The notes: generated from the sequence alone by a model not told the origin. A stretch of 33,929 bases of DNA from Actinomycetes bacterium (GCA_024276355.1 JAJRXJ010000035.1:1-33929); one strand, 5' to 3'. Counted from the first letter of the stretch, positions 1 to 11,006 are shown. Numbers and translations are program-made.

Positions 1-3144
<3,144 letters not shown>

Positions 3145-3260
3145 GCGGCGAGCAACCGGCGAACTTCTCGTCGGGATCGCGGCCTTATCAAGTCGACGTG
3201 TCGGTGGTCGCCGAGGTGGGACGTCTCAGGGTCTCACATAAGCGTGGGTAGACGGCTCGA

Positions 3261-4490
3261 TCAGGTCACTTGGAGTGCGCTGATTGGCCGGATAGGTCCG
3301 TCTAGCGAGGGCAGCTTGAAGGAGTGGCGCACTCCGATCATCGCGATGACCAGAAACTGTTGCACGTCTGGTGATCCGGGGTCGACGCTCGCCGAGACTT
3401 GCACTGTGATTGATCCTGACGCGTCGAGACTCCACGAAAGCCGCTCACCCGGCAGCCGCTCATCCTCCGTTGATCGTTGCACCATGCGCAACGACGCTGT
3501 GATCGCCTCCTCCACAACCTCTTGATGTGCTGGACCGGTGATCTTGAATGACCACGTCGAGTCGCGCAGTAGAGACCCCCGCAGCAGGGGATCGAGCATC
3601 TCGTCGCCAAGGCGTCGGAGATTGTTCTCGATCCGTTCCCGATCGGCCAACCAGCACATGGCAAGAAGGGCGATATCTCGCGGTACCGGCGACCCCTCCA
3701 GCAATCTCAGTGGCGCATCGCCTCCCGCGGCGAGGATCCAGCCCGGAAGCGCGGGCCGAAGCCAGCTTCGAAACGCCGGAAGCGCCGAACGGATCGCTTG
3801 ATCATCTGTCGGGTCGCCGCCAGCCTGCAACGCGACCGTAGTCCCGTCAGCCAATCGAACGGTGCTGAGACCTGCCGGCGGTTCGCCCAGACGTTCCAGC
3901 AGACGTGCACCCACAAGCGTGTGCCAGTAGTAGCCGCACGACAGACCCTCCTCGGCATAGGCGGGCCAATATCCCCCGGATCGTGCCCGCGGCCAAAGCA
4001 TGTCGCGCTGGGGGTCGAACGTCCAATGCACATCCGCGCCACCTGACACCAACTCCCCGTGTAGCGCCATCTCATCTGCCAAGCCCGCCATTCGCTCGCC
4101 CATCTCGCGGTCCGACTCCGAATCGGTCCGCACCGTGGCCGAAACAGTCACAGACGCCGACTGACCGGCCAGCAGATCCACGTGAATCACGAAATCGGCC
4201 GCATACGAAGCCGTAATCATGGTCAGCGTTCGATCTCCGATCGCTGTGCGGACAGACTTCGGATCGAGCCTTGCCCCTTTCATTCTGACGAACCCGCCGG
4301 ATTCAACGGTCGCCAGAAAAATTTCACGGTCTTCCAACCCAAGACCAGCGATCAAGCTCCGGGCAGATGTAGCTGCCAACGCTTCTGCCTTGTCGGCTCG
4401 GGAGACAAACTGCAACACAAGACCGGCGCTGAACCGGCCGGCGCGACGCCAGTGCTGCGGATACTTTGACGGGCCCGTCCAATCATCCAT
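3261..4490 (-). CDS. Hypothetical protein, 409 aa, unrecognised family
   Basis: I do not recognise this protein. The track opens it at 4574, but the first 28 residues there are Arg-rich read-through. The ATG at 4490 (MDDWTGPSKY) is preferred because it lies 4 bases after the stop of the small ORF upstream on the same strand. The protein is soluble, with no signal peptide or membrane helix. It looks like two mixed alpha/beta halves: residues ~15-150 with alternating strands (TLTMITASYAADFVIHVDL) and ~280-409 ending in a strand-rich part (SITVQVSASVDPGS). Codon use is less GC-biased in the third position than in kgd, which fits an accessory gene. An immunity-type or bacteriocin-neighbour protein is possible from the context of a small hydrophobic partner, but nothing in the sequence proves this. 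Confidence 0.75.
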   Translation of the reverse strand: MDDWTGPSKYPQHWRRAGRFSAGLVLQFVSRADKAEALAATSARSLIAGLGLEDREIFLATVESGGFVRMKGARLDPKSVRTAIGDRTLTMITASYAADFVIHVDLLAGQSASVTVSATVRTDSESDREMGERMAGLADEMALHGELVSGGADVHWTFDPQRDMLWPRARSGGYWPAYAEEGLSCGYYWHTLVGARLLERLGEPPAGLSTVRLADGTTVALQAGGDPTDDQAIRSALPAFRSWLRPALPGWILAAGGDAPLRLLEGSPVPRDIALLAMCWLADRERIENNLRRLGDEMLDPLLRGSLLRDSTWSFKITGPAHQEVVEEAITASLRMVQRSTEDERLPGERLSWSLDASGSITVQVSASVDPGSPDVQQFLVIAMIGVRHSFKLPSLDGPIRPISALQVT

Positions 4491-4494
4491 CCAA

Positions 4495-4761
4495 CTACCC
4501 GAACACCAGAGCGAACGCGGCCGGACCCGAAACTGTCGGCGACGGCGGGAAGGCGATCCCCGCCGCGAACGCAACTATGCCTACCGCTATCGGCAGATCA
4601 TTGGAACCATCCTTCGCAGGAAGCTGCTGCAACGAACCGGTTTCCCCTCCAAGAAGCCTGTCACGTCCGTACGCGATCTCCTGCGGGCCATGCTCCACCA
4701 CCTCGAAGGCGAGTGGCGACGTTTCTGCCACAGGGCTGCCCGCCACCGATATTCGTCTCAC
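4495..4761 (-). CDS. Small hypothetical protein, 88 aa, one hydrophobic segment
   Basis: This ORF starts with ATG and ends in TAG 4 bases before the ATG of the 409-aa gene, suggesting translational coupling. The first half is polar (VEHGPQEIAYGRDRLLGGE). The C-terminal third is hydrophobic (PIAVGIVAFAAGIAF, then a Pro/Ser break, then PAAFALVFG) and could be one membrane segment. Third codon positions are mostly G/C. No Shine-Dalgarno sequence is visible. The overlapping plus-strand frame (the 5' extension of the GNAT ORF) is the competing reading and shows no family features. The family is unknown; the main reason to call it is spacing to its neighbour. Confidence 0.45.
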   Translation of the reverse strand: MRRISVAGSPVAETSPLAFEVVEHGPQEIAYGRDRLLGGETGSLQQLPAKDGSNDLPIAVGIVAFAAGIAFPPSPTVSGPAAFALVFG

Positions 4762-4792
4762 CTCATCGTCCCAGCCACCCGGCGACCTTACC

Positions 4793-4798
4793 TATTGT
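4793..4798 (+). promoter_or_regulatory. Candidate -10 hexamer TATTGT for a leaderless GNAT transcript
   Basis: TATTGT fits the actinobacterial -10 pattern TAnnnT and lies 6 bases before the GTG at 4805, placing the transcript start on or next to the start codon. No clear -35 box is present. It also supports GTG 4805 as the start rather than the long 5' extension in the ORF track. Confidence 0.4.
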
Positions 4799-4804
4799 GA
4801 GTTG

Positions 4805-5308
4805 GTGACCCGGACCCCCGTCATTCGACCAACCGCCAACTCCGACTGCACCGCGGTTGTTCGTATCGCCCGGCAGCTCGTTGCCGCGGCGGACACCTAC
4901 GCGTTCGAACCGGATGTCACCGACGCTGCCCTCTGGGCGTACTGGTCGCCCGATACCGACACCCAGGGCGACGGATTCGTGACCGAGTTCGATGGCCTGG
5001 TCGTGGCCATGTTCGTGATCCGCCCAAACCATCCCGGCCCGGCTTCCCACATTGCCAATGCGAGTTACGCTGTCGACATCGCTGCGAGAGGCAAGGGCAT
5101 CGGGCGATCGATCGGAAAGCAGTCTCTGCTGTTGGCCGCGAAGCTTGGATACGAGGCGATGCAGTTCAACATCGTGATCAGCACCAACGTCGCCGCGGTC
5201 CGTCTTTGGCAGAGCCTCGGCTTCGACATTGTCGGCACCATCCCGGCCGGATTTCGCATGCCGGATGGAACCCTCGTCGCCCATCACATTATGCATCGCA
5301 CCCTCTGA
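4805..5308 (+). CDS. GNAT-family N-acetyltransferase
   Basis: A 167-aa protein of normal GNAT length. GTG at 4805 is chosen because the family-like sequence begins there and a TAnnnT hexamer sits 6 bases upstream; the track's 280-aa version adds 113 residues of low-complexity shadow sequence. The acetyl-CoA pyrophosphate loop is visible as ARGKGIGRSIG (the family's Q/RxxGxG/A pattern), followed by the helix KQSLLLAAKLGYEAM and the late motif NVAAVRLWQSLGFDIVGTIP, which is typical of GNAT motif B. The family transfers acetyl groups from acetyl-CoA to amines; the acceptor cannot be predicted. It is divergent from the small ORF at 4761 and convergent, 10 bases away, with the ATPase gene. Confidence 0.85.
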   Translation: MTRTPVIRPTANSDCTAVVRIARQLVAAADTYAFEPDVTDAALWAYWSPDTDTQGDGFVTEFDGLVVAMFVIRPNHPGPASHIANASYAVDIAARGKGIGRSIGKQSLLLAAKLGYEAMQFNIVISTNVAAVRLWQSLGFDIVGTIPAGFRMPDGTLVAHHIMHRTL

Positions 5309-5318
5309 GCGGGCTGGG

Positions 5319-6569
5319 TCACGGGTTCGTCGGTGGGCGCCAGAGAGCGCTCGCCGGTATTGCCCAGACCCGGTCGTCGATCTGGAAAGGAAGAGTTCCT
5401 GTGTAGATCACGGCGCCGTAATGAAACGCCTCTCCCAGCTTGTCACGTAACCACATAAGCCCTCGCGCATCGCTTCTGTCGACGCTTGCTGAGGACTTGA
5501 CCTCGAGTCCGACGATTTGGCTGTGGCGTTCGAGGATGAGATCGACCTCGTTCCCGTCGCGATTTCTGAGGTGGAACAGTTCGGTTCGGTGTTCGGTGGT
5601 TTCGAGGTGGGAGCTGAGCTCGGTTGCGACGAACGTTTCGAAGAGCTGGCCGACCAGGGTGGCGTCGCGTTCGAGGGCTGTTACGTCGACGTTGAGTAGG
5701 TGTGCAGCGAGGCCGGGGTCTGCGATGTGAATCTTGGGGGATCGGTTCAATCGGTGGAGACGTTTATGGTGCCAGGCCGGGATTCGCTGGATGATGGAGA
5801 GGTCCTCGAGAAGCGTGATGTAGTTGTCAGCCGTTCCCTTTGCCACATCGGCATCTCTGGCGGTTGCTTCCTTGTTCAGTTCCTGTCCGGTGCGGGCGAC
5901 GCACGACGAAAGGACAGACCGGAGCTTTCGTGGGCGAGGGTTCATAGTGGCGATTTGTGCCGCGTCGCGGTCGATGAGCTGATCGACGTATCCGTCGAAC
6001 CAGCGGGAACGACCCCGCTCTGATCTGCCAATGACGTCGGGGAACCGGCCGGTAACGACTCTTGCCAAGTAGTCCTGGCGACTGAGGGCGGAATGGCCGA
6101 ACGTTGGTGCTTGATCGCGGAACAAGGTGTCGATGGGGTTGTAGGAATTGTTGTGTTCAAGTTCGCTCTGGGTCAGACCCGACATCCGAACCCTGATGAG
6201 TCGGCCGGTGCCAGGCCAAGTCGCGGCTTGTTGCGCTGCTCGGACCGAACCGGTAACGATGAAACGCCCAGGGGAGCCGGCGAGATCGGCATCGACTGCT
6301 CGCTTCACAGCGCCGAGGATCTCTGGGGCTTCTTGCCACTCGTCGATCAGGATCCGACCGCGGGCGGCTTTGAGGATCCCGTCCGGGTCCTCGACGGCGG
6401 CGGTCCGCACGCCGGGGATGGACAGGTCAAGGATGGTGTCGGCGAACTGGCCCATCGATGTCGATTTCCCGCAACCACGCGGCCCCACAATCATGATCGC
6501 GGGGTACTCGGGAAGCAGTTCTTCAGCAAGGAGCCGGTCGACAATTCGGGGGTAGAGACGCTCAGGCAC
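5319..6569 (-). CDS. AAA-family ATPase with DUF4143 C-terminal domain
   Basis: A 416-aa protein from the GTG at 6569 (VPERLYPRIVD, the usual opening of this family). The track start at 6707 adds 46 residues without family character. Walker A is GPRGCGKST (~29-37). Walker B with the family's DEWQ sequence is RILIDEWQEAPE, and a sensor-like strand is FIVTGSVRAA. The C-terminal domain has a winged-helix-like part (TADNYITLLEDLSII) and a PD-(D/E)XK-like core (EVDLILE, then VGLEVKSS) as in DUF4143. These STAND-like ATPases are common in accessory regions of bacteria and archaea and their biological role is unsettled; a nuclease or antitoxin-like role is only inference. A TACTGT hexamer lies 6 bases before the GTG. 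Confidence 0.9.
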   Translation of the reverse strand: MPERLYPRIVDRLLAEELLPEYPAIMIVGPRGCGKSTSMGQFADTILDLSIPGVRTAAVEDPDGILKAARGRILIDEWQEAPEILGAVKRAVDADLAGSPGRFIVTGSVRAAQQAATWPGTGRLIRVRMSGLTQSELEHNNSYNPIDTLFRDQAPTFGHSALSRQDYLARVVTGRFPDVIGRSERGRSRWFDGYVDQLIDRDAAQIATMNPRPRKLRSVLSSCVARTGQELNKEATARDADVAKGTADNYITLLEDLSIIQRIPAWHHKRLHRLNRSPKIHIADPGLAAHLLNVDVTALERDATLVGQLFETFVATELSSHLETTEHRTELFHLRNRDGNEVDLILERHSQIVGLEVKSSASVDRSDARGLMWLRDKLGEAFHYGAVIYTGTLPFQIDDRVWAIPASALWRPPTNP

Positions 6570-6969
6570 AGGCCAACAGTACAACGAGTCGTATGGTTTT
6601 GATCGATCTGCCGACGATATTTTGACCGATTTGCGGAACCAAAAATGCTCGACTGGTCGAAATGCCTTCGCCCGGGTGGAGGAAGTGGTCGATGTGGCCG
6701 CTGTCATTGTCGGAGAACCAGCGGCGGATCTTGGCGCACGGGTCGGCCGGGGCGCTCAGCTGGCATCTCATGTCGCCGATTTCGACAATCATCCCGGCGT
6801 GGAGCTTTCGCCAATCGATCCCGCACACTGTGATGTTCTCACCGGCCACTCCCGCCGACAGCTCGTGGCCTTCAGCGTTCAGTTCGGTGATCACATCGTT
6901 GCTCTACAAACACAGGGCCTGCCACGGTCGGCCGTGATGTTTGCGGGTGCTCTGCCGATCACCGATCAC
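6562..6969 (-). pseudogene. MOSC-domain protein remnant with in-frame TAG and missing N-terminus
   Basis: Two adjacent pieces in one frame read as a MOSC (molybdenum-cofactor sulfurase C-terminal) domain: GDRQSTRKHHGRPWQALCL, then TAG at 6904-6906, then SNDVITELNAEGHELSAGVA and GENITVCGIDWRKLHAGM, then CAKIRRWF and HPG. The stop falls where MOSC proteins usually have Tyr (CLYS), so one base change from TAC or TAT explains it. Known MOSC proteins carry about 30 further residues before GDRQ; here that region is replaced by the end of the DinB-like ORF, whose TGA overlaps a GTG at 6969. The sequence after HPG also stops resembling the family. The conserved cysteine (DPCAKI) is kept. A sequencing error at the stop is possible, but the truncated N-terminus argues for real decay. 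Confidence 0.7.
6576..6581 (-). promoter_or_regulatory. Candidate -10 hexamer TACTGT for the DUF4143 ATPase
   Basis: On the minus strand TACTGT lies 6 bases before the GTG at 6569 and fits TAnnnT. No Shine-Dalgarno sequence is present, so a leaderless transcript is likely. No convincing -35 element is seen. Confidence 0.35.
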
Positions 6970-7265
6970 ACCACGACGACCTGTGGAGGAGCTCCCGCCC
7001 CGGACGCGGACACCTCGCCGGCGATGTCGATGAGGTGGTGCCAGAGCTGGTGGACAGCCTCGCGGGACGCCCGCTCGATGCTCCGAGAATCGACCGACGA
7101 CCACGATGAGGCGCCCGGAAGCGTGTCCACCAGGTCCGGATCGACTCTGCGCAGTGGCTCGGCCCACAATTCGATGAGCTGTCCGGCGAGCCGAAGGGTG
7201 TTGACGGTGTCCTGGTCGTTCCATTCGTCGGGGTCGAACCCGCACTCTCGGCATCTGTCGGTCAT
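6966..7265 (-). CDS. Short DinB-like protein with N-terminal CxxCGFD motif, possibly internally deleted
   Basis: A 99-aa protein from ATG 7265, overlapping the HAD stop by 4 bases (ATGA), so it is probably translated with that gene. The opening CRECGFDPDEW resembles the Cys-containing start of actinobacterial DinB/mycothiol-dependent-maleylpyruvate-isomerase-like proteins. The later piece AVHQLWHHLIDIAGEV resembles the last His-rich helix of that four-helix fold. Complete members are about 160-180 aa, so the middle seems to be missing. The C-terminus (GAGAPPQVVVV) runs directly into the MOSC remnant. It may be a decayed gene; the family call rests on short motifs. Confidence 0.55.
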   Translation of the reverse strand: MTDRCRECGFDPDEWNDQDTVNTLRLAGQLIELWAEPLRRVDPDLVDTLPGASSWSSVDSRSIERASREAVHQLWHHLIDIAGEVSASGAGAPPQVVVV

Positions 7266-7912
7266 CGGAGGCTGAACCCCACGACTGCTTCGAGTTCGGC
7301 GATCGCCTCTGACGGGTCGGTCACCTTGATGGTGGTCATTCCCATGGCTCTGGCCGGTTTCAGGTTGACACCAAGGTCGTCGAGAAACACACACTCCTCC
7401 GGGGCGACGCCGAGGGCTTCGCAGGCAATCTCGTAGAACCTCGGCTCCGGCTTGCGAACACCGACCACACTCGACTCGATCACATGATCGAACATCTCGC
7501 GGATGGAGGCGATCGCCGGATCCGTCTGGGCGGCTGCGGGGTCACGAAAGTTGTTGGTGAGCATGGCGGTCTTGAGTCGCTTGCCGCACTCCTCCACTGC
7601 CCTGACCATCCGGGGCCTGATCGAGCCACGGAGCCCGGCCAGGATCCGCGTGGCATCAACCTCGAATCCATGGACCCGGGCCTCGGACTCGAAAACGGAG
7701 ACGAAACCCGCGGCGTCGAGCTCCCCTCTTTCGAATCTGGCCCAGGCATTCGAGTCGGGATCGGTCGAGTTGAGCCGACGGATCGTGTCGCTTGGGAGGC
7801 CCGCTTCCTGCTCGTAGGCGTTGAACGCCTCGAACGGGCTGGAGAGGATCACACCACCGAAATCGAACAGGGCTGCACGTATCACGTCGGCAGCGTAGAT
7901 GGATCGGGTCAT
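7262..7912 (-). CDS. HAD-superfamily hydrolase (subfamily IA)
   Basis: A 216-aa protein from the ATG at 7912; the track's 336-aa version includes 120 residues that are the shadow of the divergent NYN gene. The HAD motifs are in order: motif I ALFDFGGV (nucleophile Asp), motif II AMLTNN, motif III Lys in GVRKPEPRFYEIA, and motif IV CVFLDDLGVNLKPARAMGM. The cap helices lie between motifs I and II, as in subfamily IA. Motif I is DFG rather than DxD, so the usual second Asp (general acid/base of phosphatases) is absent, as in the epoxide-hydrolase-N-domain-like branch. The substrate is unknown. It overlaps the DinB-like gene by 4 bases and is divergent from the RNase gene 34 bases away. Confidence 0.9.
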   Translation of the reverse strand: MTRSIYAADVIRAALFDFGGVILSSPFEAFNAYEQEAGLPSDTIRRLNSTDPDSNAWARFERGELDAAGFVSVFESEARVHGFEVDATRILAGLRGSIRPRMVRAVEECGKRLKTAMLTNNFRDPAAAQTDPAIASIREMFDHVIESSVVGVRKPEPRFYEIACEALGVAPEECVFLDDLGVNLKPARAMGMTTIKVTDPSEAIAELEAVVGFSLR

Positions 7913-7946
7913 CCCAACGACCCGATCGACATGGTTGACTGGCGGC

Positions 7947-9263
7947 ATGCCCAAAGGCCACGCCGTTGTCGACGGATCCAACATTGCCACCGAAGGCCGC
8001 AACACACCGAGCCTCTCGCAGCTCGATGAAGCGGTCACCGAATTCATCGAAAGGCACGACTTCGAACACGTCACGGTGATCGTCGACGCCAGTTTCGAAC
8101 ATCGCGTCGAACCCCACGAAGTCAAAGCCGCCCAAGAGGCCATCGAGGGCCGTGAGATAATCACCCCGCCCGCCGGGGTGATCGGCCGCGGTGATGCTTT
8201 CATCCTCGAGGTTGCCGACCGCGCCAACGCCGTCGTTTTGTCCAACGACTCGTTCCAGGAGTTCCACGGCACCTACGACTGGCTGTTCGACGATGGCCGT
8301 TTGATCGGCGGTAAGCCGATTCCCGGGGTCGGCTGGGTATTCGTGACCCGTTCCCCGGTCCGGGGACCAATCAGCCGTCGGGCCGTGCGCGAGGCCAACG
8401 CGGTTGAACCCCCACCCGCCAACCCCAAGGTGGGCGACACCCGACGGGTCCGCAAGGCCACCAAGAAGACCCCGTCGAAGCGTGCCGCTGCCGAAAAGCC
8501 GACGCCTAGGGTTTCCAAGAAAACGGCCAAGTCCGATGGCCCCAAGGCATCGCGCGGCCGCAAGCAGCCGGCCGGGGCCAACACGAAGTCGGTGATGAAG
8601 AGCTTCCGACGCGACTATCCGGAAGGCAGCACGGTTGCCGTGTTGGTCGAGAGCTTCTCATCACATGGCGCCTACGGCTCGGTCGACGGCGTGAGTGTTT
8701 ACATACCTCTGCGTCTGCTGGGCGATCCCGCCCCGAGAAGGGCAAGAGACGTGATCGAGATCGGCGAGACCCGCGACTTCATCGTCCACGCCTTCGACGA
8801 AAAGCGCATGAGCATCGATGTGGGGACCCTCCCCTTCGCGGAGGGAGACGCCACCACAGATTCCGCCGACGAGACCAAGCGCCCGACGCGAAGGGGCGCG
8901 ACCAAGAAGACCACCAAGAAGGCCGTCGCGAAGAAGGCCACCCCGGCCAAGAAGACCGTCAAGAAGAAGGCGGTCGCGAAGAAGGCCACCCCGGCCCAAG
9001 AGACTGCCGCCAGGAAGACGCCGGCCAGGAAGGCGCCCGCCAAGAAGAAGACCACCGCCAAGAAGGCCGCTCCAGCCAAGAAGACAACCGCGGCGAGCAA
9101 GGCCGCTCCGGCCAAGAAGGCCACGACCAAGAAGGCCCCCGCCAAGAGGGCGTCGGCCAAGAAGAAGACCGCCGCCGTGAAACCGACTGCCAAGAAGGCG
9201 TCGGCCAGAAAAGCCACCAAGAAGAAGACCACCACACGGAAGGCCGCTTCAGGGCTGCGCTGA
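7947..9263 (+). CDS. NYN (Zc3h12a-like) RNase domain fused to S1-like region and histone-H1-like Lys/Ala tail
   Basis: A 438-aa protein from ATG 7947 (the track start at 7899 adds 16 residues). Residues 1-135 form a NYN/PIN-like domain: VVDGSN at the start of strand 1, VTVIVDASF in the centre and NDSFQEFHG plus [20 protein letters not shown], giving the acidic cluster expected of a metal-dependent RNase. Residues ~150-210 are a basic linker. Residues ~218-295 resemble an S1/OB RNA-binding domain ([20 protein letters not shown] ... RMSIDVG). Residues 311-438 are almost only Lys, Ala, Thr, Pro and Arg in KKA/KKT blocks like histone H1. The likely role is an RNA- or nucleoid-associated endoribonuclease; ettA follows 42 bases downstream. 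The domain assignments are by eye; the tail is unmistakable. Confidence 0.85.
   Translation: MPKGHAVVDGSNIATEGRNTPSLSQLDEAVTEFIERHDFEHVTVIVDASFEHRVEPHEVKAAQEAIEGREIITPPAGVIGRGDAFILEVADRANAVVLSNDSFQEFHGTYDWLFDDGRLIGGKPIPGVGWVFVTRSPVRGPISRRAVREANAVEPPPANPKVGDTRRVRKATKKTPSKRAAAEKPTPRVSKKTAKSDGPKASRGRKQPAGANTKSVMKSFRRDYPEGSTVAVLVESFSSHGAYGSVDGVSVYIPLRLLGDPAPRRARDVIEIGETRDFIVHAFDEKRMSIDVGTLPFAEGDATTDSADETKRPTRRGATKKTTKKAVAKKATPAKKTVKKKAVAKKATPAQETAARKTPARKAPAKKKTTAKKAAPAKKTTAASKAAPAKKATTKKAPAKRASAKKKTAAVKPTAKKASARKATKKKTTTRKAASGLR
8877..9260 (+). repeat. Lys/Ala/Pro/Thr low-complexity repeat (H1-like tail coding sequence)
   Basis: Degenerate repeats built on AAGAAGGCC and GCCAAGAAG run to the stop codon of the RNase gene. 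One near-exact block is GCGAAGAAGGCCACCCCGGC, present twice about 50 bases apart. The translation gives VAKKATPA twice and many KKA/KKT steps. Such tracts are prone to slippage, so length variation between strains is expected. Confidence 0.8.
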
Positions 9264-9266
9264 CCC

Positions 9267-9286
9267 GCGGCCGGAACCACGGCCGC
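9267..9286 (+). terminator. GC-rich hairpin between RNase gene and ettA
   Basis: GCGGCCG, a 6-base loop GAACCA, then CGGCCGC: a perfect 7-bp stem starting 4 bases after the RNase stop codon. There is no T run after it, so it could be a weak or Rho-assisted terminator, or an RNA-stability element. It sits directly upstream of the candidate ettA -10. Confidence 0.45.
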
Positions 9287-9290
9287 CCGA

Positions 9291-9296
9291 TAGATT
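9291..9296 (+). promoter_or_regulatory. Candidate -10 hexamer TAGATT for ettA
   Basis: TAGATT fits TAnnnT and lies 9 bases before the ettA ATG, leaving a leader of only a few bases. No Shine-Dalgarno sequence is present. Confidence 0.35.
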
Positions 9297-9305
9297 GCAG
9301 CCACT

Positions 9306-11006
9306 ATGGCCGCACAGTTCATCTTCACCATGCACAAGGTCGGCAGGTTCATCCCGCCCAACCGCGACGTGCTCAAGGACATCACCCTCGCCTTCTATCC
9401 GGGTGCGAAGATAGGGGTGCTCGGCCCCAACGGTGCCGGAAAGTCGACCCTTCTCAAGATCATGGCCGGTGTCGACGACGGCTACACCGGCACCGCGAAG
9501 CTCACCGGCGGCTTCACCGTCGGGATGCTCGAGCAGGAACCCCACCTCGACGAGGCCAAGGACGTGCTCGGCAACGTGATGGACGGTGCCGGCGAAGCTG
9601 CCAACCTGCTCGCCGAATACGACGAGGTGATGGCCGGCTGGTCGGATCCGGAAGCCGACTACGAGAAATTGGGCGCCAAGCAGGCCGACATCGAATCGAA
9701 GATCGAGGCCCTGGGCGCGTGGGACCTGCAACGAAACGTCGAGATCGCCATGGACGCGTTGCGCACACCGCCATCCCATTCGCCGGTGAGCAACCTGTCG
9801 GGTGGTGAACGAAGGCGGGTCGCATTGGCCCGCCTGTTGCTGTCGAAACCCGACCTGTTGCTTCTCGACGAGCCCACCAACCATCTCGACGCCGAATCGG
9901 TTGCCTGGCTCGAACGAGCTCTGCAGGACTACGCCGGCACCGTGGTGGCCATCACCCATGATCGCTACTTCCTCGACAATGTGGCCGAGTGGATCCTCGA
10001 ACTCGACCACGGCCGCGGCTATCCGTTCGAAGGCAACTACAGCGGGTTCCTCGAGCAGAAGGAGGCCCGGCTCGCCTCCGAGCAGAAGGCCGACGATGCC
10101 CGTCGACGCACCCTCAAGCACGAACTCGAGTGGGTACGCATGGCCCCCAAGGCCCGGCAGGCCAAAGGAAAGGCCCGATTGGCTGCCTACGACAAGTTGC
10201 TCGAAGAGGCCCGGGCCGCCGAGGGCAGATCCGCCGACCTCGAGATCGTCATCCCCGTCGACTCGAGGCTCGGCGATGTGGTCATCGAAGCCGACTCGAT
10301 CTCGAAGGGCTTCGACGACAAGCTGCTCATCGAGAATCTCTCGTTCTCCCTTCCCCCGGCCGGCATCGTGGGCGTGATCGGAGCCAACGGTGCCGGAAAG
10401 TCGACGCTGTTCAAGATGATCATCGATGCTGCCGAGGGCAAGTCCGACAGCGCCTACTCACCCGATTCGGGCACGCTGCGAATTGGCCCGACCGTCACCC
10501 TCGGTTACGTCGACCAGGACCGCACCCTCGATCCCGACAAGACCGTCTACGAGGAGATCACCGGCGGTGTCGACAATCTCGAGGTCGGCGGCCGCGAAAT
10601 ACACGGCCGGGCCTACGTGGCATCGTTCAACTTCAAGGGAGCAGACCAACAGAAGAAGGTCGGCACCCTCTCGGGAGGCGAACGCAACCGTGTGCATTTG
10701 GCCAAGGTGCTCAAGGAAGGCGCCAACGTGCTGTTGCTCGACGAACCCACCAACGATCTCGATGTCGACACCCTTCGCGCGCTAGAGGACGCGGTCGAGG
10801 CATATGCCGGCTGCGCGGTGATCGTGAGCCATGATCGTTGGTTCCTCGACCGGGTCGCCACCCACATTCTGGCCTTCGAGGGCGACTCGGTGGTGAGATG
10901 GTTCGAAGGCAACTTCACCGAGTACTCCGACTACCGCAAGCGCGAACACGGCGTCGACGCCATGCGTCCTCAGCGCATCAAGTACAAGCCGGTGTCACGG
11001 GGCTGA
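9306..11006 (+). CDS. ettA: Energy-dependent translational throttle protein EttA (ABC-F)
   Basis: A 566-aa cytoplasmic ABC-F protein with two nucleotide-binding domains and no membrane segments; E. coli EttA is 555 aa. NBD1 has Walker A GPNGAGKST, signature LSGGERRR and Walker B LLLLDEPTNHLD. NBD2 has GANGAGKST, LSGGERNR and LLLDEPTNDLD. The opening (FIFTMHKVGRFIPPNRDVLKDI) is the EttA-specific N-terminus, and the linker between domains is the charged helical P-site tRNA-interacting motif (MAPKARQAKGKARLAAYDKL). In E. coli the protein binds the ribosomal E site and couples initiation of elongation to the ATP/ADP ratio. Both catalytic Glu residues after Walker B are present. It follows the NYN-RNase gene on the same strand. 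Confidence 0.96.
   Translation: MAAQFIFTMHKVGRFIPPNRDVLKDITLAFYPGAKIGVLGPNGAGKSTLLKIMAGVDDGYTGTAKLTGGFTVGMLEQEPHLDEAKDVLGNVMDGAGEAANLLAEYDEVMAGWSDPEADYEKLGAKQADIESKIEALGAWDLQRNVEIAMDALRTPPSHSPVSNLSGGERRRVALARLLLSKPDLLLLDEPTNHLDAESVAWLERALQDYAGTVVAITHDRYFLDNVAEWILELDHGRGYPFEGNYSGFLEQKEARLASEQKADDARRRTLKHELEWVRMAPKARQAKGKARLAAYDKLLEEARAAEGRSADLEIVIPVDSRLGDVVIEADSISKGFDDKLLIENLSFSLPPAGIVGVIGANGAGKSTLFKMIIDAAEGKSDSAYSPDSGTLRIGPTVTLGYVDQDRTLDPDKTVYEEITGGVDNLEVGGREIHGRAYVASFNFKGADQQKKVGTLSGGERNRVHLAKVLKEGANVLLLDEPTNDLDVDTLRALEDAVEAYAGCAVIVSHDRWFLDRVATHILAFEGDSVVRWFEGNFTEYSDYRKREHGVDAMRPQRIKYKPVSRG

Noticed and set aside
4466-4804. N-terminal extension of the GNAT ORF (to 280 aa)
   Set aside because: The extra residues are Ser/Pro/Thr-rich without GNAT features, and a TAnnnT hexamer precedes GTG 4805.
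9941-10834. Plus-strand shadow ORFs within ettA (9802-10377, 9989-10834)
   Set aside because: They are out of frame with intact ettA, are Arg/Pro/Ser-rich and have no motifs.
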